A stretch of 10,748 nucleotides of DNA from Methylocystaceae bacterium (GCA_003152255.1 PLZT01000416.1:1-10748), one strand, 5' to 3'. Positions 1-6,323 are shown, numbered from the stretch's first letter. Notes: generated by a model from the letters alone, not told the origin. A program made the numbers and translations.

Positions 1-1282
1 CATGCTGATGGTGCTGCGCCCCGAGCAGGAGCAGGAGGCCGAGGCGATTTTCAAAAAATGGGGCCTCGACTTCGCCATCGTCGGCAAGACCACGGATTCC
101 CTGCGTTTCGTGGTCAAGCATCGGGGCGAGGTCAAGGTCGATCTGCCGATCAAGGAACTCGGCGATGAGGCGCCGCTCTACGACCGGCCCTGGATCGCGG
201 CGCCCAAGCCGACCGTGCTCGATCCGGCGTCGATCGCGCCCGCCATGTCCAATCGCGACGCGCTGCGAGCCTTGCTGGCGACGCCGGAATTATGTTGCAA
301 ACGCTGGGTTTGGGAACAATACGACCATCTCATTCTCGGCAACACCATCCGCCGCCCCGGCGGCGACGCGGCGGTGGTTCGCGTGGGCGAAGGCCCCAAG
401 GGCCTCGCGCTCGCGACCGACGTGACCGCCCGCTATTGCGCCGCCGACCCTTATGAGGGCGGCAAGCAGGCGGTCGCCGAATGCTGGCGAAATATTTCGG
501 TCACGGGCGCCAAACCCTTGGCGCTGACCGACAATCTAAATTTCGGCAATCCCGAAAAGCCCGAGATCATGGGCCAGTTCGTCGGCTGTTTGGAAGGCAT
601 TGGCGAAGCGGCGCGGGCGCTGGATTTCCCGATCGTTTCCGGCAATGTCTCGCTCTACAACGAGACGCGGGGCTCCGGGATTTTGCCGACCCCGGCCATC
701 GGCGGCGTCGGCGTGATCGCCGACGTGGCGCTCGCGGCCAAAACGGGCCTCGCTTCCGGCGACGTGATCGTTTTGATTGGAGAAACAAGGGGTTGGCTCG
801 GACAGTCGGTCTATCTGCGCGATCTCCTCGGGCGCGTCGAGGGCGCGCCGCCGCCGGTCGACCTCGCCGCCGAGCGGCGCAATGGCGATTGCGTGCGGAA
901 TCTCGTGCTTGGCGAACGGGTTACGGCGGCGCACGATCTTTCGGACGGCGGCCTCGCCGTCGCCTTGGCCGAAATGGCGCTTGTAGGGGCCGTCGGGGCG
1001 ACAATCGACGCTTTGCCGCCGGGACCGACGCACGCCGTACTTTTTGGTGAGGATCAGGCGCGTTATCTCGTCGCCGTCGCGCCGGATAAACTGGATCGCG
1101 TCATCGCGCGAATCAGTCTGGAAACAAATGGTTGCGCGCTCGCGATCGGCATCGCCGGCGGCGACGCATTGACCTTGCCCGGCGAGGCGCCGATATTGCT
1201 CTCGGAACTGCGCGAAGCGCATGAGAGCCCGCTGCCGGCCTATATGGCCGGAAACGAACATGCTTTTTTCGACAAAGGATGA
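1..1282 (+). CDS. purL: Phosphoribosylformylglycinamidine synthase II, C-terminal part (5' end outside window)
   Basis: PurL is the large subunit of FGAM synthase. It makes FGAM from FGAR, ATP and glutamine-derived ammonia in cytoplasmic purine synthesis, working with PurQ and PurS in organisms that have the short form. About 426 codons are visible in a frame open at the left edge, so the first methionine seen is not the start. Recognisable blocks are GNTIRRPGGDAAVVRV, ATDVTARYCAADPYEGG, TGAKPLALTDNLNFGNPEKP, SGNVSLYNET and the late AHDLSDGGLAVALAEMA. These match the second half of the roughly 730-residue short PurL. The gene ends with TGA at 1280-1282, and its last codons hold the ribosome binding site of bolA three bases downstream, so the two are probably co-transcribed. 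The assignment is secure; only the N-terminal half cannot be judged. Confidence 0.97.
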   Translation, partial: MLMVLRPEQEQEAEAIFKKWGLDFAIVGKTTDSLRFVVKHRGEVKVDLPIKELGDEAPLYDRPWIAAPKPTVLDPASIAPAMSNRDALRALLATPELCCKRWVWEQYDHLILGNTIRRPGGDAAVVRVGEGPKGLALATDVTARYCAADPYEGGKQAVAECWRNISVTGAKPLALTDNLNFGNPEKPEIMGQFVGCLEGIGEAARALDFPIVSGNVSLYNETRGSGILPTPAIGGVGVIADVALAAKTGLASGDVIVLIGETRGWLGQSVYLRDLLGRVEGAPPPVDLAAERRNGDCVRNLVLGERVTAAHDLSDGGLAVALAEMALVGAVGATIDALPPGPTHAVLFGEDQARYLVAVAPDKLDRVIARISLETNGCALAIGIAGGDALTLPGEAPILLSELREAHESPLPAYMAGNEHAFFDKG

Positions 1283-1285
1283 CAC

Positions 1286-1516
1286 ATGCCCATGCCCGCC
1301 GCCGAGATCGAACGCCTGATCAAAACCGCGCTGCCGGACGCGGTGGTCGAGCTCACGCCGCTCGCGGATGACGGCGACCACTGGGCCGCCACCGTAACTT
1401 CCCCTGCTTTCAAAGGCTTAAGCCGCGTGCGGCAGCATCAGCTGGTGCAATCGGCGTTTGGCGCGAGACTTGGGACGGAGCTGCACGCGCTGGCGCTGAC
1501 CACCGTTACGCCTTGA
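1286..1516 (+). CDS. BolA family protein (BolA2/IbaG-like)
   Basis: This is a small cytoplasmic BolA-fold protein of 76 aa, the usual length of the short BolA class. Such proteins pair with monothiol glutaredoxins to hold a [2Fe-2S] cluster and take part in iron sensing or cluster delivery. Seen here are the start MPMPAAEIERLIKTALPDA, a central TVTSPAFKGLSRVRQHQLV stretch and the family's terminal block ELHALALTTVTP, whose histidine is a known cluster-ligand position. The ATG at 1286 is preferred over the one at 1292 because AAAGGA at 1274-1279 lies six bases upstream. It begins three bases after purL and is followed 76 bases later by its expected partner, grxD. The family is clear; the subtype (bolA versus ibaG) is not assigned. 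Confidence 0.93.
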   Translation: MPMPAAEIERLIKTALPDAVVELTPLADDGDHWAATVTSPAFKGLSRVRQHQLVQSAFGARLGTELHALALTTVTP

Positions 1517-1558
1517 AAAACAAGCGCGCGGCGTGAGATAAACACATCGTCGCAAAGC

Positions 1559-1577
1559 GCGGAACCTTGAATTCCGC
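1559..1577 (+). promoter_or_regulatory. Short inverted repeat before the grxD ribosome binding site
   Basis: GCGGAA at 1559-1564 and TTCCGC at 1572-1577 form a perfect 6-bp inverted repeat around a 7-base centre, ending four bases before the AAAGGA of grxD. It could be an RNA hairpin affecting grxD translation or an operator-like palindrome in the bolA-grxD gap. It does not match the Irr box or RirA motif as I know them. A repeat this short can arise by chance, so the call is weak. Confidence 0.2.
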
Positions 1578-1592
1578 ATGAAAGGACAAGCA

Positions 1593-1934
1593 ATGACCGA
1601 CATCAACGCCCGCATCAAAAGCGAAATCGACAGCGCCGACATCGTATTGTTTTTAAAGGGAACTCCGCAGGCGCCGCAATGCGGCTTCTCGATGCAGGTC
1701 GTGCAGATCCTCGAACACGTCGGCGCGCCCTACAAGGCGATCAACGTATTGGCCGACAACGAGATTCGCGAGGGAATCAAGGGTTTCTCGAACTGGCCGA
1801 CGATTCCGCAGCTCTATATCAAGAGCGAGTTCATCGGCGGCTGCGACATCACCCGCGAGATGTTCCAATCGGGCGAACTGGCCGCGCTGCTGGACAAGGA
1901 AGGCGTCCCGCGCAAGCAGGCCGCCAAGGCGTAA
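1593..1934 (+). CDS. grxD: Monothiol glutaredoxin, Grx4/GrxD type
   Basis: CGFS-type glutaredoxin of 113 aa, the family's usual single-domain length. It works in the cytoplasm as a [2Fe-2S] carrier with glutathione and BolA rather than as a general disulfide reductase. Visible are the glutathione-site lysine motif KGTP at residues 22-25, the active site CGFS at 30-33, the cis-proline block WPTIPQLYI at 68-76 and GGCDI at 82-86. The ATG at 1593 is chosen because AAAGGA at 1581-1586 sits six bases before it. An in-frame ATG at 1578 would add only five residues and would place the ribosome binding site inside the gene. The gene follows bolA closely and ends before a strong hairpin terminator. 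The C-terminus (KQAAKA) has no extra domain. Confidence 0.97.
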   Translation: MTDINARIKSEIDSADIVLFLKGTPQAPQCGFSMQVVQILEHVGAPYKAINVLADNEIREGIKGFSNWPTIPQLYIKSEFIGGCDITREMFQSGELAALLDKEGVPRKQAAKA

Positions 1935-1960
1935 AATCGCGCGCATTTTCGCGCATCCGG

Positions 1961-2001
1961 GCGCACCGGGGAGCGCTTCGCGCGCGCCCCGGCGCATTTT
2001 T
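1961..2001 (+). terminator. Intrinsic terminator after grxD, in the convergent grxD/hss gap
   Basis: GCGCACCGGGG at 1961-1971 pairs with CCCCGGCGC at 1987-1995: ten G/C pairs with one bulged A. The loop itself contains a small GCG/CGC hairpin. A T-run (ATTTTT, 1996-2001) follows directly on the plus strand, so this is a good rho-independent terminator for purL-bolA-grxD. In the opposite direction the same hairpin could help stop hss transcripts, but the T-rich stretch there is poorer. Confidence 0.75.
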
Positions 2002-2021
2002 GTGTGCGCGGGAGGCGTCGC

Positions 2022-3455
2022 TCAGCGCACCAGAATATTTTTGAACTGCCAGGGGTCTTCGAGGTCGATATCCTCGGGAAAAAATCCGGGGCGGTTGGCG
2101 AGCGGCGTCCAATCAGTATAGACCCCGACGACCGGGCCCAGATAGGGCAGCTGCACTTCGAGGCAGCGGCGATAATCGACCTCATCCGCCTCGACGATGC
2201 CGGCCAGCGGATTCTCCAGCGCCCAGACCATGCCAGCCAGCGCGGCCGAGCTCACCTGCAGCCCCGTCGCATTCTGATAGGGCGCGAGATCGCGGGTCTC
2301 TTCAATCGACAGTTGCGAGCCGTACCAATAGGCGCCCTTGGCGTGGCCGTAAAGCAGCACGCCGAGTTCATCGATCCCGTCGACGATTTCGTGCTCGTCC
2401 AGAATATGCTCGCGCGGCTGGCGCTGGCCGGCGGCGCCGAACATTTCGTGCAGCGACAGCACCGCGTCGTCAGCGGGATGATAGGCGTAATGGCAGGTCG
2501 GACGATAGACCGCCTCGCCGTCGACGCCCCGCACGGTCAGATAATCGGCGATCGAGATCGACTCATTATGAGTGACGAGAAAGCCATATTGCGGACCCGG
2601 CGTCGGCGTCCAGCTTCTCACGCGCGTATTGGCGCCGGGCGAGTTGAGATAGATCGCCGCGCCGCAGCCGGTCTCGTGCGTTCCCGCGATATCCGGCAGC
2701 GATTTTTCATGCGTGCCCCAGCCCAGTTCGGCCGGCTGCAATCCTTCGGAGACAAAGCCCTCGACCGACCAGGTGTTGACGAACACGCCGCGCGACTTGG
2801 GGGTTCTGGCGCGCTGGGTGTCGCGCTCGGCGATATGGATTCCCTTGACGCCCAGCTTTTGCGCCAGCGCGCCCCATTCGGCTTTGGTTTTGGGCTCGGA
2901 CGCGAACACGCCCGTGTCCCTCGCGAGATTGACCAGCGCCTGTTTGACGAACCAGGACACCATGCCGGGATTGGCGCCGCAGCACGACACCGCCGTCGAG
3001 CCGCCCGGATTCTTGCGCCGCTCGGCCAAAACGGTCTCGCGCAGCGCGTAATTGGTGCGGGCCTCGTTGCCGAGCTTGGGGTCGAAATAAAAGCCGGGCC
3101 AAGGCTCGATGACCGTATCGACATAGAGAACGTTCAGCTCGCGCGCGAGCTTGATGATGTCGAGCGAGCAAACCTCGACGGAAAGATTGACGATAAAGCC
3201 CTGGCCCTCGCCCTTGGTGAGCAGAGGCGTCAGAATCTCGCGGTAATTGGCCTCGGTCAGCGCGGCCTGAAAGTATTCGATCCCGCGCACGTCGAGCAAA
3301 TGCCGATGCGCGTCGGAGGGGTCGATGACGGTGAAGCGGCTCTTGTCGAACTCGAAATGCCGCTCGAGCAGCGGCAAAATGCCCCGGCCGATGGAGCCAA
3401 AGCCGATCAGAACGACGGGGCCGGTGATTTTGCCATGAACGGGCCAGTGCGACAT
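2022..3455 (-). CDS. hss: Homospermidine synthase
   Basis: This NAD+-dependent cytoplasmic enzyme condenses two putrescines (or putrescine with spermidine) to sym-homospermidine, the characteristic long polyamine of many alphaproteobacteria. The protein is 477 aa, matching the bacterial family. Seen are a Rossmann nucleotide-binding loop GFGSIGRG at residues 18-25, the acidic end of the next strand (VIDPSD, 43-48), DTVIEPWPGFYFDP at 113-126 and the family block SCCGANPGMVSWFVKQAL at 157-174. The ATG at 3455 is supported by GAGGAG about nine bases upstream. A slightly longer open frame lies antisense over the whole gene, but only the minus-strand product resembles a known protein. It is convergent with grxD and appears to be a single-gene unit. 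Confidence 0.97.
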   Translation of the reverse strand: MSHWPVHGKITGPVVLIGFGSIGRGILPLLERHFEFDKSRFTVIDPSDAHRHLLDVRGIEYFQAALTEANYREILTPLLTKGEGQGFIVNLSVEVCSLDIIKLARELNVLYVDTVIEPWPGFYFDPKLGNEARTNYALRETVLAERRKNPGGSTAVSCCGANPGMVSWFVKQALVNLARDTGVFASEPKTKAEWGALAQKLGVKGIHIAERDTQRARTPKSRGVFVNTWSVEGFVSEGLQPAELGWGTHEKSLPDIAGTHETGCGAAIYLNSPGANTRVRSWTPTPGPQYGFLVTHNESISIADYLTVRGVDGEAVYRPTCHYAYHPADDAVLSLHEMFGAAGQRQPREHILDEHEIVDGIDELGVLLYGHAKGAYWYGSQLSIEETRDLAPYQNATGLQVSSAALAGMVWALENPLAGIVEADEVDYRRCLEVQLPYLGPVVGVYTDWTPLANRPGFFPEDIDLEDPWQFKNILVR

Positions 3456-3757
3456 TTTTGCGGGCTCCTCGGGGAATTGGAAATGATGCAGCGCGTTAAA
3501 AAGCAGGGAGGGGTGTTTTAATCAAGTGGGGGGAGGTTTTTGGTCGGGAGCCAGCCAGCGCCGCCGCTTAAAAAACGCCGGGTATCAACCGCCATGCCGA
3601 AACCCAAGGCGCGTTTCAAACTTGCATTGGTCATGAATTTCTCCGCCGACGCCGTCGAATAAGTCCGCGCGTCATGCCGCGTGGAGAAATCGGCGTCTGT
3701 CAAGGCGTTAGCAAGGCGCGCGACGCCGCGAAAATAGCGCGCGCCGTCCCGAACGAA
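3456..3757. other. Gap between hss and the exosortase locus
   Basis: These 302 bases contain no clear gene. On the minus strand upstream of hss there is a poor promoter-like pair (TTGATT, 17 bases, TTTTTA) at about 3495-3525, with A/T tracts. The only ORF with a good ribosome binding site is the 38-codon frame at 3518-3634, listed separately. Next to the exosortase locus, GGCGCGCG at 3715-3722 and CGCGCGCC at 3738-3745 can form an 8-bp stem 12 bases past the last stop codon. No T-run follows, so it is at best a weak transcript-end hairpin. Confidence 0.5.
3518..3634 (-). CDS. Doubtful small ORF, 38 codons, hypothetical
   Basis: The predicted peptide starts MTNASLKRALGFGMAVDTRR and ends LPTKNLPPLD. 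The ATG at 3634 has GGAGA about six bases upstream, a proper ribosome binding site and the main reason to list it. The frame stays open further upstream to a TTG at 3703, without support. There is no signal peptide or membrane segment and no family I recognise. It lies between the hss promoter side and the end of the exosortase locus on the same strand, so it could be a real small protein, a leader for hss or a chance frame. Conservation in relatives would decide. Confidence 0.25.
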   Translation of the reverse strand: MTNASLKRALGFGMAVDTRRFLSGGAGWLPTKNLPPLD

Positions 3758-4279
3758 TTAGGCGCCCCGTCGCCTGTCCCTGCTCCACACCCGTCGCCAG
3801 TCGATGACGACGCTTCGGTCGCAATCCGACGGCTCCGCGACAAACAGCGCCTTTTTCTCGGTGAAATAGCGCGGCCTGCCGATGCCGCCGAGAAACATGT
3901 TTTTCGCCCATTCGAAATACGTCGCGAGACGATCCTGAACGATCCATTCCCTGTCGAGATAGATGTAGCGCTGATCGAAACCCGGCTGGACAACTTGTTT
4001 CAGATAAAGAAGCTCCTCCGCACTGAGGGCGTAGGGCGTGACCCAGGAAGCATCGGCGCATTCCGGCCTTTGGAAATAGACGGCGTCCGCGAGCACCGAA
4101 TGAGGATCAGCGGTGTTTTCGAGCATCGGCAGGCCGCGGTCGCGGATCGTCTGCTTGATCGCGTCGTTCACGTTGAAGACGGCCAGCATCTCCTGATTGT
4201 CGCGCAATCCATGAAACCTCACGAACAGCGACGCCAGAACGGTCAACAGAAGCAGGGCTCGAAACAGCAAGGCTCTCAC
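3758..4279 (-). CDS. Exosortase-linked single-pass periplasmic protein of unknown function
   Basis: The 173-aa product has a short basic start, a hydrophobic segment at residues 4-20 (LLFRALLLLTVLASLFV) and then a soluble remainder, so it is probably anchored in the inner membrane with the bulk in the periplasm. The GTG start at 4279 overlaps the TGA of the exosortase gene (GTGA, 4-base overlap), which implies translational coupling. An open frame continues upstream to 4378, but that part is only the shadow of the exosortase gene. The soluble part has two cysteines (74 and 153), which could form a disulfide, many aromatic residues (YLDREWIVQDR, TYFEWAKNMF) and a basic C-terminus. I do not recognise the family. 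The position resembles accessory proteins of the EpsI kind beside other exosortases, but I see no sequence ground to call it EpsI. A role as partner, chaperone or acceptor for the exosortase is inference from context. Confidence 0.8.
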   Translation of the reverse strand: MRALLFRALLLLTVLASLFVRFHGLRDNQEMLAVFNVNDAIKQTIRDRGLPMLENTADPHSVLADAVYFQRPECADASWVTPYALSAEELLYLKQVVQPGFDQRYIYLDREWIVQDRLATYFEWAKNMFLGGIGRPRYFTEKKALFVAEPSDCDRSVVIDWRRVWSRDRRRGA

Positions 4280-5151
4280 GCCTCTCTCCTCCCCGTCGCC
4301 GCTCCCCACCAGGCGATCAGCAGCACGACCACCGTTTGCGTGAAGAGAAAGATGTTGCCGCCGTCGCCATTGTGCCAATCTTCGTAAGAATCCTGGTCCC
4401 AGGCGAGAAGACAGAGACGGGCGGTGTTGATCGCGATCATCGCGAGGACGGCGAAGGCGATTATTAGGATATCCCGCCTAATCCATTCCGGCCTCGTCAG
4501 CATCGTGACGGTCGCGCAAGCGAGCAGGGCCGTCGATATGTTTTGGAACGACGAGCAAGCGCCGACAAGGACGAGGCCATGCCCGTCCGGAGCGGTGAAC
4601 GTCGTGTCGCTCCAGCCTATATCGGGCCGCAATATTTTGAGCAGTCCCGCCACGACCGCCGCGTCGCCGCGGACGACCTCGGGCGTCACCAACATGAAGA
4701 TGATCGGTCCCCATACGAGATGGGCCGACATCGCGAACAAAAGCACGCCCGCCGCCTTCAAATTCTTGTCGCCCCGATTGGTCGACAGGAAATAGACAGC
4801 GGTCGTGGTGGCGACGAGCCCAATTCCCCATCGATGAGGCACGAAGCTGGTCACCAAGATCGCGAGACAAGTCGCGCCGGCGAACCGGAAGTCGAGATTG
4901 TCGGCCGGAGCGTCGCGAGAAACGCGCCAAAGGCGATAGACGAAGGCGTAGCCCGCGAGCCACAGAACATAGTTTTGCGTTTCGACGCTCGCGATGAACG
5001 AAGCGGCGCTTTGCGCGTCCACGAGCTGAAAAATTTCGTTCGCCAGCAGGGCGAGAGCGATCCAGAGGAAAATTTCGCGCCGACCCACGCGCGAAGCGGC
5101 GCCGACGCGCTCGAATAGCGTCGACCGGACGTTAACGAGGGTTAAGCTCAC
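4276..5151 (-). CDS. Exosortase/archaeosortase-family membrane transpeptidase
   Basis: Exosortases are multi-pass inner-membrane cysteine enzymes thought to cut C-terminal sorting tails from exported proteins and pass them on to the cell surface. With the GTG start at 5151 the protein has 291 aa and about eight hydrophobic segments. It carries the family's catalytic triad in order: Cys199 in LVGACSSF, Arg245 in INTARL and His260 in WHNGDGGNIF, each at the edge of a membrane helix. The family usually shows CSG, so Ser in place of Gly after CS is a small deviation. The GTG is chosen because GGAG at 5158-5161 lies six bases upstream; the frame opens at a TTG at 5217 with no such support. It lies 111 bases after a tiny secreted protein and overlaps the next gene by four bases. 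Subfamily not assigned; the superfamily call is firm. Confidence 0.88.
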   Translation of the reverse strand: MSLTLVNVRSTLFERVGAASRVGRREIFLWIALALLANEIFQLVDAQSAASFIASVETQNYVLWLAGYAFVYRLWRVSRDAPADNLDFRFAGATCLAILVTSFVPHRWGIGLVATTTAVYFLSTNRGDKNLKAAGVLLFAMSAHLVWGPIIFMLVTPEVVRGDAAVVAGLLKILRPDIGWSDTTFTAPDGHGLVLVGACSSFQNISTALLACATVTMLTRPEWIRRDILIIAFAVLAMIAINTARLCLLAWDQDSYEDWHNGDGGNIFLFTQTVVVLLIAWWGAATGRREA

Positions 5152-5262
5152 GCCAAACTCCGTTTGCTCGGGGATTATGGACCGGCGGGCGCCCAAATTC
5201 AAACGCCGAGCGCTCAAACGCGCCCGGCAAGATATTTTATACCGAATCCAGCGCTCGCCGGA

Positions 5263-5475
5263 CTAGCCCCGTTTGCGAAGACGCTTTACCGCGAGATAGC
5301 CGCCATAGACCACGCCCGCCGCGAGAAGACCGGCGGGACCGCCGACCGCGCCGACGAGCGGAGCCGGACCCGGAGCGGGTGCGGCAAATGCCACGCTCGC
5401 GCCAAGCAGCGCATAGGCGGCGATGGAGGCTCCGATTGAAGCCTTGTATCCTCTAATAATGTCGATCTTATGCAC
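5263..5475 (-). CDS. Tiny exported protein with a C-terminal sorting-like tail; candidate exosortase substrate
   Basis: This 70-aa product is built almost entirely of targeting signals. Residues 1-31 look like a signal peptide (basic start HKIDIIRGYK, hydrophobic core, AFA before APAPG). Residues 32-47 are a Pro/Ala/Gly linker. Residues 48-63 (AGLLAAGVVYGGYLAV) are hydrophobic, followed by the basic end KRLRKRG. The order short motif, helix, basic tail is that of PEP-CTERM-like sorting signals, although no PEP motif is present; GAVGGPAG would take its place. The GTG at 5475 is chosen because GGAGGG at 5482-5487 lies six bases upstream; a TTG at 5508 also opens the frame. Removal of the signal peptide would leave 39 aa. 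Its position directly before the exosortase gene suggests it is the dedicated substrate. A plain two-helix small membrane protein is the main alternative. Confidence 0.75.
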   Translation of the reverse strand: MHKIDIIRGYKASIGASIAAYALLGASVAFAAPAPGPAPLVGAVGGPAGLLAAGVVYGGYLAVKRLRKRG

Positions 5476-5512
5476 CGCACACCCTCCACGTAAGCAAAAA
5501 ATTGCCAACAGT

Positions 5513-5541
5513 TCGTTAACAGTGCCCGTCGCTTATGTCAA
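5513..5541 (-). promoter_or_regulatory. Alternative sigma-70-type promoter for the exosortase locus
   Basis: On the minus strand there is a perfect TTGACA at 5541-5536, followed after 17 bases by TAACGA at 5518-5513. The -35 box is ideal and the -10 box is poor, a combination that is not rare in alphaproteobacteria. It would start transcription about 30 bases before the GTG at 5475. It competes with, or adds to, the sigma-54-like site just upstream. Confidence 0.3.
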
Positions 5542-5571
5542 ACCGTCCCAATACTTGGACGTCCGGCTCGA

Positions 5572-5587
5572 TGCACCAAGAGAGCCA
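5572..5587 (-). promoter_or_regulatory. Candidate sigma-54 (-24/-12) promoter for the exosortase locus
   Basis: Read on the minus strand, 5587-5572 is TGGCTCTCTTGGTGCA. Against the sigma-54 consensus TGGCACG-N4-TTGCW it keeps TGGC, the C two bases later and TGCA, with exactly ten bases between GG and GC as this factor requires. Transcription would start near 5561, giving an 86-base leader before the GTG at 5475. Many Gram-negative PEP-CTERM/exosortase regulons are known to use RpoN with PrsK/PrsR-type activators, which makes the match more attractive. No such regulator is in the window, and a single-site match remains a prediction. Confidence 0.35.
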
Positions 5588-5759
5588 AGACAATGGCGAA
5601 AAGGCGAATTCCCAAACCGCATGACAACTATCTTCTTGAAGACAAAAACATTTCGTGTACAAATAGAGTTACTACAATCTGAATCAATAGTTCTTGGCGA
5701 TCCAAGCCGCCGGCGAGGGGATTATCCGGGTCCGCCCAAGCTTCGACGCCGCGAAAGTC

Positions 5760-6317
5760 CTACCGGACTTCCAGCTTCGCGCGCCGCGCCAGACGCGGCA
5801 GCAGGCGCGCCAGATCGCGGGCGCGCAGCGCCACGCAGCCCGCCGTCGGCGCGAGATCTTCCGTCGCGACGTGAAAGAAGATCGCGCTGCCGCGCCCGCG
5901 CACGGCCGGCCGGATATTGTGATCGAGCACGCCCACGAAATCATAGAGCCGATCCGGGCGGCGCAGGTCCTCGTGGCTAAGTCGCGTCGGACCGCGCAGA
6001 TGACGATTGTAAAGAAAGCTCTTGGGGTCGTCGCACCAAATGTCTTCCTTTCGCGTCTGGAGCGTCGGCGCGAGAAGGCCCGCCCGCGAAAATCGGCCGG
6101 GTCGCAGAAAGGCGTGGAGCAACCGCAAACGACCCTTCGGCGTCGCGCCGTCGCCCTCGCGCTTGTCGCGCGTCGGACCGGCGCGGCCCAAGGCGCAGGG
6201 CAGCGTCAGCGTTCCCGCGATCATCCTGCCCTGATGCGGGGCGCCTCCGATCAGCCGCGCGACAAGCAGCCGCCTCAGGCCGGTCCGCGACGGCGTGGAA
6301 AAATGCGCGGCTGTCAT
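5760..6317 (-). CDS. L,D-transpeptidase (YkuD-domain, COG3786-like)
   Basis: Enzymes of this domain form 3-3 cross-links in peptidoglycan or attach proteins to it, using a catalytic cysteine. The 185-aa product is a single YkuD-type domain. It has GDGATPKG near residues 56-62, IWCDDPKSFLYN in the middle, RLYDFVGVLDHN at about 123-134 and the catalytic block GSAIFFHVA to APTAGCVAL, with His149 and Cys161. The usual SHGC is TAGC here, which fits the COG3786 branch, where this position varies. The ATG at 6317 is preferred to one at 6350 because AAAGGG lies four bases upstream. No signal peptide is evident, so either export is by an unusual route or the start is annotated short. It is divergent from the regulator gene at 6419, sharing a 101-base control region. 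Confidence 0.88.
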   Translation of the reverse strand: MTAAHFSTPSRTGLRRLLVARLIGGAPHQGRMIAGTLTLPCALGRAGPTRDKREGDGATPKGRLRLLHAFLRPGRFSRAGLLAPTLQTRKEDIWCDDPKSFLYNRHLRGPTRLSHEDLRRPDRLYDFVGVLDHNIRPAVRGRGSAIFFHVATEDLAPTAGCVALRARDLARLLPRLARRAKLEVR

Positions 6318-6323
6318 ATCGCC

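Larger units (their letters stand above)
5476..5759. other. AT-richer gap upstream of the exosortase locus
   Basis: These 284 bases separate the start of the tiny exported protein from the end of the L,D-transpeptidase gene. About 5490-5690 is clearly less GC-rich than the flanking genes. No coding frame here has a ribosome binding site and a plausible product. It holds the candidate promoters for the minus-strand locus, listed separately, and must also contain the end of the L,D-transpeptidase transcript, for which I see no convincing terminator hairpin. Confidence 0.6.

Noticed and set aside
536..1381. A long minus-strand open frame opposite purL and bolA
   Set aside because: The translation resembles no family, while the plus strand carries highly conserved PurL and BolA blocks; it is a codon-bias shadow.
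2004..3521. A 505-codon plus-strand open frame covering the whole homospermidine synthase gene
   Set aside because: It is antisense to a full-length, clearly recognisable enzyme. Its own translation is Arg/Asp/Gly-rich without domain motifs, as expected from the opposite strand of a GC-rich gene.
3758..4279. Calling the coupled gene EpsI (DUF3485)
   Set aside because: Only the position beside an exosortase suggests it; I see no EpsI sequence motif, so the product is left unnamed.
4280..4378. Upstream extension of the periplasmic protein gene to 4378
   Set aside because: The added residues are translated from DNA encoding the last helix of the exosortase and are Arg/Gly-rich. The GTG at 4279 gives a clean membrane anchor and a standard 4-base overlap.
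5492..5508. A second sigma-54-like match, TTGGCAATTTTTTGCTT, just before the tiny protein
   Set aside because: GG and GC are separated by nine bases instead of the required ten, and the start of transcription would fall within the ribosome binding site of the gene.
5490..5690. AT-richer stretch as a mobile-element or integration scar
   Set aside because: No terminal inverted repeats, target duplication, tRNA fragment or transposase remnant is visible; a promoter region explains the composition more simply.
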